Source of the DNA: Plakobranchus ocellatus
Taxonomy: Eukaryota; Mollusca; Gastropoda; Plakobranchidae
Direction: 5' to 3'
Assembly: GCA_019648995.1 (NCBI GenBank)
Contig: BLXT01003294.1
Span: 275,590 to 304,738, forward strand
Length of the DNA stretch: 29,149 nt
The notes under the pieces are model-generated. The model had not been told where the DNA came from, made no database searches, and saw only the letters and a program-made list of their open reading frames with translations. The position numbers and the translations under genes were made by a program. Below are positions 1 through 12,100 of the stretch, in pieces. The number at the start of each line of letters is the position of its first letter. The stretch's first letter is position 1.

Positions 1-143
1 AAAAAAAACAAGCTTCAGAATAGGAAAAAAACTATCAAACCCCCTTTTTCTTTCTCCCAAGTTTTGTAGATGCCGTCCAGCTGATAAGTCAATTAGTATC
101 AAAGCAATTATTAACCCTTAATATATCTCTGATTCTCTTGCAG
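1..143 (+). other. Intron sequence upstream of first visible exon
   Basis: AT-rich sequence ending in a polypyrimidine tract and CAG at 143. It begins with A's. It is the 3' part of a NEURL4 intron whose start is outside the window. Confidence 0.8.
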
Positions 144-386
144 AAGCCCTAACATCCCCCGACACAGACTCTAGCTTGTTCTCTGACCCTGACCAGCTCA
201 AGTTCCACCATCTCCATGGAAGAAATGCCACCATTCTGCACAATGGCCTGACTGCTGCCCGCCCAAACGCTACAGGAGAGTTTAACGATGCCATAGTGAT
301 GAGCAACCGCCCACTCAGAGATGGGGAATTATTTGAGGTTGTTATTGACAAAATGGTTGACCGATGGTCAGGCTCCCTTGAGGCTG
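144..386 (+). CDS. NEURL4: NEURL4 exon a (start of first visible NHR domain)
   Basis: The acceptor is TTGCAG ending at 143 and the donor GTGAGT starts at 387. The exon begins with the last two bases of a codon and ends after one base. It encodes a short linker and then the NHR opening (FHHLHGRN at residues 20-27), the [20 protein letters not shown] core and WSGSLEA. All are classic neuralized-repeat motifs. The acceptor reads CAGAAG, so a one-residue-shorter splice form is possible. Confidence 0.93.
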
Positions 387-3300
387 GTGAGTTTTTTTTT
401 TTTTCCTTCACTGCCTTGGCAATTGCTAAGTCAGTAGACATCACCTGCCTTTGAATGCTACTGGTTTCTTCATAGATTTGATTTTAACGAAAAAACCAAA
501 AAAACAAAAACACTATTATCTAAAGGCAAAGTTTTTTAATTGTTAAAATCCAAAACAGTGCCTGGGATAGATGATTCCAGCAGCAAAATTCTAAGATTAG
601 AGCTAGAAAAAGAAATAAAATTATCAAGTTTGTATAATGACAAAAATTAGTCTATTGCAAAAAGAATAGTGCTTGTCAGGTACTTCATTCTCTATAGTTG
701 TGGCTTCTCATGTCTGTTTATCTGTCCAGTGTTTCTTTTAGAAATATTTTACTGCCTGAGCTACCTCTTGGACCACACCGCCCTTCAATTTTTCTCCTCT
801 CTCTGAGTTAGTGTAGACCTCTGAACTATCTCCTTTTGTGCACCTGGTCTGCTTACGCCTCTTTTGCTCTTAATTTAGCATGATTGATCATTCAGAGACT
901 TTTATACAGCAAGAACTGAGACATTTTGTGGTAGAGAAAGGCATTGCATTATAGCTGTAGACTTTTTGCTCTTTGTTTTTTTTATTACCTCAATGTTATT
1001 TCATTTTTAGAATATTGAATTCTGATTTTAAAAAGACAAAGAATAAAATTATAAATTTTCTATCTCGCCATATATCCTCTCCCCTCCACCCTTTCACTGA
1101 TTTGTTGTTGTTGTTGTTAGTTTGAACTTTTATATATTTTAAAATATTATTGATATGGTTAAACTACTTCATAAACTTGTAAGTGTTATTATATTTTTCA
1201 TTTTATCCAGGTGTATCGCTTGTTAAGCCAGAAGACATTGATTTTCCAAACACAATGACTGATATTGAGCATGACACCTGGATGCTGAGGTAAATATATC
1301 ATTGTCAATTTCCATAATATTACTTCACTTTTCTTTTCTATTATATCATTGAAAAAGCAGCATGGAACATTCCAATGCAAGGTTATTTAAAGAAAGGGAG
1401 TTGGACTTGAAAGCCTTTATTTTTCATTATTTTGAGTGAGACAATTTTTTAATCCTTGAATTGGGTTAGTCAAATAAGGGGGAGAAAGTAAAAAAAAAAA
1501 AATGGTTTATATTGGTAACATGATGATGCAACTATCTCGGATATTCATTACCTACATAAACACAATTTGAAAAATCTAAGGACTTTTGCATATACAAAAT
1601 ATTATTTTATTCACAGGATTTTTAATTCAGCCCAACACAATTTCAAATGTCCACTTTTTATTTTTACATAAAATTGACACACAAAAAAAAATAATTACAA
1701 ATATAAAGAGTCCAATGAATACAGTCTTGATAAGGATGATACATGCTAATTCTTTTAAAAGTCTGTTTGGAAATAAAAAAAAAAAAAAAAAGTAGTTAGA
1801 TTTGTAGTAATGCAAGCTTAACTTCATTTTAAAAAAATAGCAAAATTTTTTAAGTTGTCAATATTATCTTGCATGTTAACATCTGTTCTTTTTAAACTTT
1901 ACACAAAATTTATAAAAAGTGGAAAAATGAAATTTGGATTCATCCAAAATCAAGTAATAGAATGCATAAAAATTAATCGTCGCTATCTTGATTTTACAAA
2001 GAAGATATTGGTATAAATATTTAAAATTCCAAATGCAATCATTTTTTGAGGTCTTTAGATTATTAGGTATCAAGGCTGTGTCGTTTGCATAACAAAGCTT
2101 TTTTTTTTCATTTAATAGCCATTTATAATTTATCAATTTACTTTCTGCACCTTCATCTGCCTTTTTTAATGTCTAAGATACAATTTGTTTTATATCACTG
2201 TACTGATGAAATTTAAAAAAAAAAAAAAAAAAAGAAACCTTTGATCATCCTATTGTATTGCTTTTATTTTTTGTTGCAAAAAGTTAAATTTGTAGGTTGT
2301 TTTTTCTTTTTCTTTTTAAATCTAAGATAGACTCATTCAATGTAAATAATACTGAAAGGATATGAGGACAAGCTGTCTCCCTGTGGCTCTAGTCTTTGAA
2401 CTTAAAGCCATTGAGCTTTACCATAGCTAGTTTTACCCCTGATTCTGTCATTTCTCTCTGTCTAGAGATACCATTGGTTTTATAGTCAGCCACAACTTCT
2501 TATGATGGGAAGTTGAATGTGCTAGAGTTTTTTAGTACCCAGAGTTAAAAAAACATCCACCCTCACTGTTAGTGAAACAAGGCATGATATTTGATTGTGT
2601 TCAGCTTTCTACTCTTGCAGATAATTATCCCTATTAGTGCTGAAGTTTGGCTCTGCCTAATAAAGGTTATTATTTTTAAGTATATTATTAGATGATCCAA
2701 TCATTTTTTCTCTCCTCAGTATGCAATATGTTTCTTTTTCTTGATACCTTCATTTTATGGGGTTTGTGTTGTGTATTTTTAAATCTAATTTTGTAAAAAA
2801 CAAAATTCTGTTTCTTGTGGTATCCTTCTAGTGGTTCAGCCATTATGCAAGATGGAGCTACAATAAGAAATGGATACCCCCTCGACTTGGACTCTCTTAC
2901 AGTTGGTTCAAGGGTCGGCATGATGAGGTGTACAGATGGAACACTCCATTATTACCTAGATGGTGTGGATCAGGGTGTAGCCAGCACTGATATTGCACCA
3001 GGTAATGAGTGTTTTACACTTATAGTAAAATCCTGTTTATTAAAAAACAAAATCATTTTTAAAAACTTAATCATTGATTTGAAAGAACTTGTGACAAAGT
3101 TTGTGTGTGCTTGTATTATCTTTTAGCATATAACTCTTAATCATAGTTAAAAAATATTTTTATATTTAATTTATTTCAATTAAGTTAATCTTATCGTGTT
3201 ACCTTGAAATACAGTGTCCCACAGCCTCCTGTAAAAGAAACTGGGAAAGAGTTAAGACTGACTCAATGTTTTCTTTGTAAAGCAGAATAATTTATTCACC

Positions 3301-6099
3301 TTCAAAAAAAGTGTTCAAATATACACATTTTAAATGAGTTTAATATTTGGCTTTCTCAAAATGTTTTTAAATGTGAAACCACAACCATCACCATCAAATA
3401 GATTTCCTTAAACATTGATCATTGTGCAACAATTTTGGTTCTCATTCTGATGGTCTCCCAGGTGTGTACGCTGTGATAGACCTGTACGGCCAGTGTGCTC
3501 AGGTCACTGTTTCTTCAGGCACTGTGATTATCCCCAACATGGAGAGCCTTCAAATGTCTCATCAAATTGTCAGTCATAGCCACATAGAGCAAATCTCCAC
3601 ACCCTCGGCAGGTCCTAAAGCAGGTAATGCACTGTTTCTTTCTTTCTGATTTTTAACAAGTTCTGTCTACTGAAATGGACTTGTTTCAAGAAGATAGATG
3701 TGTAATTACTATGTGCATGTTTCTCTTATGTTTGTTTTTAGAACATTTTTAGAATTATAATACGCCCTATAGAAGAAACAAAGCATCAAGCCATGTAAAT
3801 GAATATCCTGTGTAATATTTATTTTTTCAAAAATCTTATAGTTTTCAGGTTTCTCTCTCCTCTTTCGAAATAAGCTCTATATCCCGTATGTGCCTGTGCC
3901 ATTTATATGCGATAATCAATGCATTAAGAGCTATTTTAATTTTCTCTTCCTTACTGCTATGTATCCATTCCTAACTTTCCTCCCTGTACCGTCTATAGAG
4001 CTGTCTCATCTCCTAAGCAAGTGCTGTGGTAAGAATATCAGCCTTCGCCACTGGTGTTGGGGAGCAAGTCGTGTCGATGGGTTCAATCACGGGATTGTGT
4101 TCAGCTCGGAGCCTCTCAAGTATGATGAAGTATTTGAGGTAAGTGCTCCTGCTTAAAGTTTAATTACAGATTTTTAAAAATCTGAGTGGTTAAGGATTAG
4201 AGATTTTTCAAAATATGAGCCTTGAGGGATCATAGATTTTTAGAAATCTGAATCTAGAAGAATTTCTGGATTTTAAATTTGACTTTAAAGGATTAAAAAT
4301 TTTTCTTGAATCATTTATATAAAGTTTGATTGTGGATTGAGATAATATTACGTCATTCATTGCCATAATTATTCCTCTCTCTCTTTGTTCTTTTTCTGTC
4401 TCCATCCTAATCTCAATACTGTTTCCTAATTACAGGTGAAGGTAAGTGAACTGAATGAACAATGGTCAGGCTCTCTACAGATTGGTTTGACCACTATGGC
4501 CATCTCTGATTCCACCTCACCTGTCAACATCCCGGCCACTGCCGATCAGATTACATCCAAGGTCACCTGGGTTGTGACAGGGTCTGAGGTCAAGAAATGT
4601 GGAGCAGTCATCAAACATAACTACGCACCATCTCTGCAACGTTTACAGGTTCGTGTCAAGCTTTACATTGCACATCGTCATTCAGTGCCTTGCTTGTGAG
4701 CGTTAGAGGTTATGTTTTCACTACCCATCACAATCTTTCTCAGCTGTCATTGTGCATAACCCTCTGTACAGCCAGCCTTCCAGAGCTTACATAGATTGGC
4801 CAGAAGAGATCATTGATATTATCATGTCTTTTGACAACTTCTAAAAAATGAGAGAATCATAACAAAAAAGGTAAAATGAAAGCACTTAGATGCATCAAGG
4901 TCTAAACACATCACGTTTCCAATAAATCCACGTATGGCGATACAAATTCATTGCTTTAAAGTAAGGATGATAACCCAAGAAAAATGTAGACAACCCAACA
5001 AAGAGTAAAAAACTCTGAATGAACAATCTTTAATTTGTAAGGCCTTTTGTTCACCAAAAATGTCCCATGAACAGTTTTAAAGGAACCCTGGACAAATTTG
5101 CTTGTTCCTATTTCTTCAGGTTGGAGACAGAGTTGGAGTCTCTCGCCACTCAGATGGAACCATGCATGTCACACTCAATGGAGAGGATTTGGGCGAGGCA
5201 GCTAGCGGAATCCCCAAGGTATGATCATCTTCCTTAGGAGGAAAAAAAAGGGTTTAAAATAACAAAAAGTCTAAAATAACCTAAACATTTCTAAAAGTGA
5301 AAAGAAAGGGGTTCAAAGAACAAAACATCTAAAATAACCTACACATTTCTAGAAGTGTCATACAGTTCCTATCCCTAATTAAAGAAGAGTGTAGCAGTCC
5401 CACAAAATGAGATGAGCTGTGGATCTGCACGGCAGCCCACAAATCAATACCTTAGATAAAAGACGCCCAAACTACCATTGCTCTATGCCATAAGAAGTCT
5501 ATGAGGCACCTTTGGAAAGTTCTGCACCTGAGAAAGGAATCATTTTTTGCCCTCTAGTTTACAGTTTTCATTAAAGTCTCTAAGTAGATCCATAATTTGA
5601 CTCTTTTTATGAAAGTGCTAAGTACACGCTTTCAGGCACACCACAAAAAAAACAAAAAAAACACCTGATTTTTGCGTCATTACATTTTGATATCAATTTT
5701 CTTCTACAATCAAATGTGTGGTCATACATGTATGACATAGAGTAAACAAAGTCTGGCTCAAAATATTTTTGGTTGACTTAATTTAATGATCACTTTTTAA
5801 GTTTTTATTTTCATTTTCTGCCTTTTTTTCCAGAATGTGTTTGCAGTTATAGATTTGCATGGATCTGTCGAAGGAATCCAGATAACGAGTTCTCCAGGGT
5901 TAGAGAGCTCCAGCATTGTTTTATCTCCTGCCTATGAATTGGAGCCTTTGTCACAGGTGAGGTGAAGGAGAGGGGAGAGAGAGAAAGACAGTGAAAGAGA
6001 CAGAGAGGGAGGGTAGAGATAGAGATAGATGGTGAGAAAGAGAGAGAGAGAGAGATGGATAGAGAAAAAGGTGGGGGGGGGGAGGAGAGCAGAGGTAGA

Positions 6100-6164
<65 letters not shown>

Positions 6165-9100
6165 CAAGCCGGGCCTGCTGCCATTGCTCCTGAATCTATA
6201 GTATGTCGTCTTTTTTTTTTTTTTTTTACATATAATGGGCATGTAAACACAAGTAGGTTTTCATTTTCAATTGAACAGAATAAGATTTTATCAATGACCC
6301 ATGAAGGAATTTAAGGATAAAGTTTGAAGTGTTTGCGTTTGCTTCCATTGCACTGATGATTTTGTGTTGTTCTTCATCAACAGAATGAATTTGAACATTA
6401 AAATGGTAACTTTTGTAGGCTAAAGATCCCAGTGAATGACTTATATGTTTTCTCTGTTAGGAGAAAAATATCTGGATGGAATTTATTTTACTGTTATGAA
6501 AATGTTGTAGGTGAAACCTGTTTGCTTGAAACTCAATTCAAAAGTATGTTAGTATTTCAATTATTTACATTGGCTGATCTAATCCTGGCAATTTTTGAAT
6601 CTTAATAATTTGCTGGAACCTATGTATTGAGCTCTAACCAGAGTCTAGAACTGGAATAGAGATTAAAATCTGTATGATATTTCGGATTCAAAAAGAAAAA
6701 AAAATTAAAGAGACTATGTTGAGAGCTGACTTCTCGATTTAGATCTAAGAGCTAGTTCTAGTAGACATAACAAACCTCTATGATTCTTTTGAAGATTGTT
6801 TATTTCAGATCTCTAATATAAAATATCGATATAACTGATCAGGATTTTCCATTTTTACATTCAATATTTTTTTAAAAAGAAAATATGCAAAAATCCTTGT
6901 GTGATAAAGACTGTCTGCCAATCTGCTCTAAGCAAAAAGTCCGCTGTGTTCTCTGTCCTTTATCTTTGTTCATCACTACATGAAAATTTAACGGTTGACA
7001 AAAATCTATTTTTTTAATCTTTGAGTTTTCTTTGATTTTTATTGACCACATTTGACTCAAAGGTATGTAGATCAGGGGGAAACTTCTTTTGTTTTCTCCC
7101 TTTTTTTCTTTGGAAGTTAATTTTTTTTTAAAACAAAAATTGACCCCTGTGAGTTATAACTTTATCAAAGTGAACACCATTTCATACTGATCAAACCTCC
7201 ATGCTCCTCAATGCTTTTTCTTTTCACATCTCTGTATGTCAAGGATCGCGATCAAGACAGCGACACATCTGCCCAGTTGTCCATGTGTTTCCATAGCAAC
7301 CATGGGAAAAACATTTTGCTGAGAGAAGGAGGAAAACAGGCAGAGAGACTTGCAAGCTTTAACCAAGCCATCGTGGTTGGCAGTAAACCTCTCAAACGCA
7401 GGGAAACTTTTCAGGTTTGCAAACATTATTTTCTCTTTGCATCTTTTTTTTTTTTCTTTGATGCCTTTTGTGTAACCAATTGAAATTTTTATCTCAAACT
7501 GTGTTTCGTAATCCCAATCTTACAAAACCTTAAGGGACAAAACATTTTATGAAAAATTAAGTGCATAACGGTTTCATGTTCCCCAGTTTATTTCTTAAAT
7601 CCTAATTGTGAATGAATATTTAAGAAAAAACCGCACAAGTTAAATGCGTGAGTAAATAAAATAGTTTGTATAAGTCCTATACTTTAAATAGCAAAACTCA
7701 ACTGTTCCAATTGTCAACTTAAATGAATATATTTACAATTTTTTTTTTTATTTTAAAGGTGCGTTTAGGCCGACTCAATCCAGCATGGACATCATCCCTA
7801 GCTATTGGTGTGGTCGGATTTCCTGTAGATAAATTCAGCTTCCCTGTCCGAGCGACAGCCATCAGAAAACCATGTGTCGTTATGCATGGAGAATCAGTGT
7901 TTGTCTCAGGCTATAAGGTGAGTATCTCGATCTGAATTGGAGTCCAATTAAAATGGAATGTGCTCAATACTGAAAGGTTGAAAGTGCATGTTATATTAGA
8001 ATTATCTGGTTGACCAATGAAAAAAAATGTTTTGAAGACTTGTATATGGATTTTAAAAAGTTAATGAAGATAAACCCTTGTCTGTCTATCTTCATGTCTG
8101 TCATGATGATTTGACTCCATCCCTATCTAATGTCTGTCTTGGTGATCTGATTCTACCACTATATAATGTCTGCCTAGGTTATGTAACTTTGCCCCTGTTA
8201 CAATGTCAGTGATCAGACTCTACCACTATCCTAATGTCTGTCTTGGTGCAGGTGAAAGACCACTTTGGGCCCAACCTGGACACCCTGAAGGAAAACAGTC
8301 GAGTAGGAATCTCAGTGGACGAGGATTTGTGCCTGCACCTCATGGTGAATGGTATAGACTATGGTGTAGCTGCTAGAGACATCCCACATCCTTGCTGGCC
8401 CCTTGTGGACATCTACGGGCAGTGTGAGCAGGTGGGTCAAGCCATAGAATGCTTTCCCTGGAGAATAAGGATTTTTACCTGTTGTTTATTTGTTAAAATT
8501 TCTGATGATGGTTTAATGCCAGGTAAAAGGAAAGATGCATAAAATGTTACAATTAAAAAAAGGTGATGTCAAAAATGATAATTGATCGCTTTTTGTTTCT
8601 GAGGCACAGCATCTTCATTTTTATAGCAAACACATTAGTTTGATATTCAAGAGATCCCTGGTTTCGGTAAAATATTCTCAATGTAAAAACTCAAGTGATG
8701 AAATGTAAGGCATCCCCAGTAAATCAGGCACAGGTCACATTTTGGACATATTGAGTTTGTGATCATTATGTATTTGATACTGTTATGTAGGGAAAAAAAA
8801 ACAACTCATGTCTGTATCCTAATTTGGTCAAAAGATGTATGCAAATTTATACATTTCATTTTTACAAGGATTTAGAGTGAATAAAAATTTTTAAAACTCT
8901 TTAATGTAAAAATATCCACAGTGACTTGCAGCTGATTTATCCTGGTCATCTCGCATATGCTTTTGTAATATCCTGAAAAAAAAAAGGAGCTTTTTAATAG
9001 TAAATTATGCTGCAGTTAGTAGCAGGATATGGCTCTGTGACTTAACCGAACAGACCATAGGGAAAAGCAAGTTGAAGAGAGACTGATCTAGCAATAGTGA

Positions 9101-12100
9101 CTAAGAGGCTGAAGAGAATTTGGTCTGACCTCAGGGAGAAACAGGCTGGAGATATATATGATGGCCAAGAAAATCAAATATCGCAGTATTGACAGCTTAA
9201 CAACTAACTGTAATTTATTAGGAATCAGATGGTCCTCAGTTTAAAGTTGGGAGGAGGAGCTGCAAGAGATTTTCTTTTTACAAGCTAGTCATTTTTTTCC
9301 CACCTGTTTCCTTCCCTCCTCTCCTCAGGTGACTATTCTCCCGGAAGATTACGAGAGCATGGCTGCCACAGGAATCAAGGAGGAATGTGAAAAGGCAGAT
9401 TTAGAGAACAGTAAGGAATCACATCATGAGTCCTGTCTACTCTCTTTCTCATATTCAAACATGTCTTGAATAATTTTGAAATCTGAAATGCTGAGTGTTT
9501 TTTTATAGTTGGTGAAAAAAAATTGTCAAGTAATGAGTACTGTTATACAACCCATCCTTGATGAAACCCTCAGATTTGTTAAGATTTCCTATGTGACGTT
9601 AGGACAATCTCTTGAGGCCTGATCTACTGAACACATTGTCTGAAATGAATGGCCAGAGAAGAAGCCTGTTGCTCTAATTTTAGACTTCTTTCTATTAATA
9701 GCAAAGAATAATTTTAATTTTCAGTATCTGAGTAGAGATTCAGGCTTTCTGCGTACATTTTGGGCCATTGAGAAGCTAACAAAAGCATGAAATTCTCAAA
9801 CCTTTACATCTTTTTTTTTTCCTGACATTTGATGCATGTATTATATATTGATTGAAGGGAAATTTTTCTTTATTTTGAATCCCAAAATTTGCCAATTTAA
9901 CATTTTTAAGGTTTTCTGACAAATCTTTTTTTTCTTTACAATGAATTGTGATGGAAAAACCAAATTACATTAAAAAAAAAAGAGATACTTGTTGACAAAC
10001 TAATAAAGTTGAATAAAATAATAGCTTCAAGCATTTAAATATTCACTCAATATGGCACATGAAGAAACAAAACATTTTTAAAACTACAGGTAATACACTT
10101 TTTTAAAAGTCATATAAGCCTTTGCATGCTTTTTACACAAATCTTCAGAATCTTCAGAAATTCTCTATTTTTTATTGAATTTTGTGATGCGAAAACATCC
10201 AGGCAGAAGAAGAAAAATGTAGGCTGACAAATTATGTTCCTGTTAAAACTAGTGTGATAGAATGTAAGATGAATAAAAACAAAATGTTGATAAATATTTT
10301 GATGCTCAGATGTAAAACATACAAGCACTCGTTTGTTCTTGGAATCTGTCAACAGAAGGCAAAGAAAAGTCTAGCAGTGGAATTGATATTGGTGTTTCCG
10401 TCCGTAACTGTGAATACTTGAACATCTGTAACAGACTCAAAGCATCTTTGAGCCTGCCAGGTGAGGCCTGTTCTTGTCATTCCTGTATTTTATCGTTTAT
10501 TTTGTCTCTAAAGCTCAGCTCTGCTTTCCAAGTGTTGGTGAGAACAGCTGTAGCATGCGAGGCTGATTATCACTCATTGATTCCCCAATAGTTTCTTGTG
10601 TGGCTACTTACCAATTTCTGTCTGCTGGTAGTAACGGATGGAAAAACAGCAGCAAAAACATCAAAAAACAAAACATTTCTTTTCCAACGCCTTGAAGCTG
10701 TTTACTTACTTGATTTAACCTGTCTCTATAAATACTGAATATGTAGGACAGTTAATTTGTGCTAACTCTTAGATGTGTGCAGTAGAAGACAAGGCTTAGT
10801 ATGTGTGCTTTCTCTAGTTTTTCATAATTTGGTTTGTTAAATAAGTGTAATTTAAATGGAGGTGACAATTCATAATTCATAATAAAAAAAAAAAATCCCA
10901 TGATATAATTGTTTTAAAAAAATCCTACAATAATCATGGTACTGAGTGCAGAGTTATGTTCTTTTCCCAATGCAAAACTTATCGTATAGGTTTCAATCTT
11001 TTGTTTTTATTTTTATTTATGTATTTTTTCATTTAGTTTATACTTTAAATTGAACTTAAAAAAAAAAAGCGGTTGTATGATATAAGATCTTAACTGATAG
11101 AGGGCTGGCCCAGCTCGTAATTAACAATGGCCTATGGCGGGTGTAAGGGGCATAATCCTAATTTACAAAAGTACACGTTTTACAAAATTTGTCATAAATT
11201 TCAAACCAAGGAAGGTACAAACATAATTCAAACACCAAAAAATAGAAGATTGGATGCACTTTCTTATGATATATAACTCTAAGTATCAGTGATATTATGG
11301 GATATTGAAAAAAATTAACAACACTATCTCGGCAGTGGGGCTAGGAGTAGATCTAGATCTAGATCAAGATCTACATTCAGATTCATCATCGTCGGAAAAG
11401 TCTAGACGTAGCCCATCACCTTCTCCCTCCTCTACATCAAAATTAACATCACTTTCATCATCAATTTCAACTCCAACATTATCTTCAGGGCTACCCTCAT
11501 CTTCATCTTCTTTATTAGTCGATCTTTCTGTCAGTTGCAAGAGCAAGTTGAAGGTCATTTTGAAAAAATCGTTACTCGGTAACCATTCATTCAATTTTAG
11601 AACAGTAAACGGAAAACGAAAGTAGAACTCTTTAAGCAACAGAAACTGTTAAGGCTCAGCCACTGTAAAGAAAATAAAGGTGCTTATTCCGTAGTTTAAA
11701 AGTGTATGCTATAGTCAAGTATCAACGGGTGATAGCGGACGCTCCCGCCAACACCCATAAAGGGCGGTGGCAGGCGATAACGCTTTTTATCAGTTATATA
11801 GCTTTCCATCTTCCCCTATCTTCCCTCTACTTTTTTCACTTAACCTGCTCAGATGAGTATCAATGTTTTTATATTTGTTTTCCGTTTGGGTCATTAAAAA
11901 TACTTAAAATTCTAGCATTAAAGAAAAAAGCTAATGTGTGATAAAGATCTTGTGTGTTTTCACCATCACCTTCTCCCTCCCACTTTTTGTCGTCTATCCT
12001 GCCCAGATGGCTACTTTGAAGGGCAGAGTGTCTGCTTCTGCTCAGCCTGCCACAAGGTGAGGGGGGAGGACATTCAACTGAGGAGAGGAGATCCGCCCAA

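Noticed and set aside
5951..6250. 99-codon minus-strand ORF with Tyr/Ile and Ser/Leu repeats
   Set aside because: It comes entirely from the GA and TA microsatellites in the intron.
11091..11796. TAACTGATA/TATCAGTTA as ends of a transposon around the acidic ORF
   Set aside because: Only 9 bp match, the adjoining bases diverge at once and no target duplication is seen.
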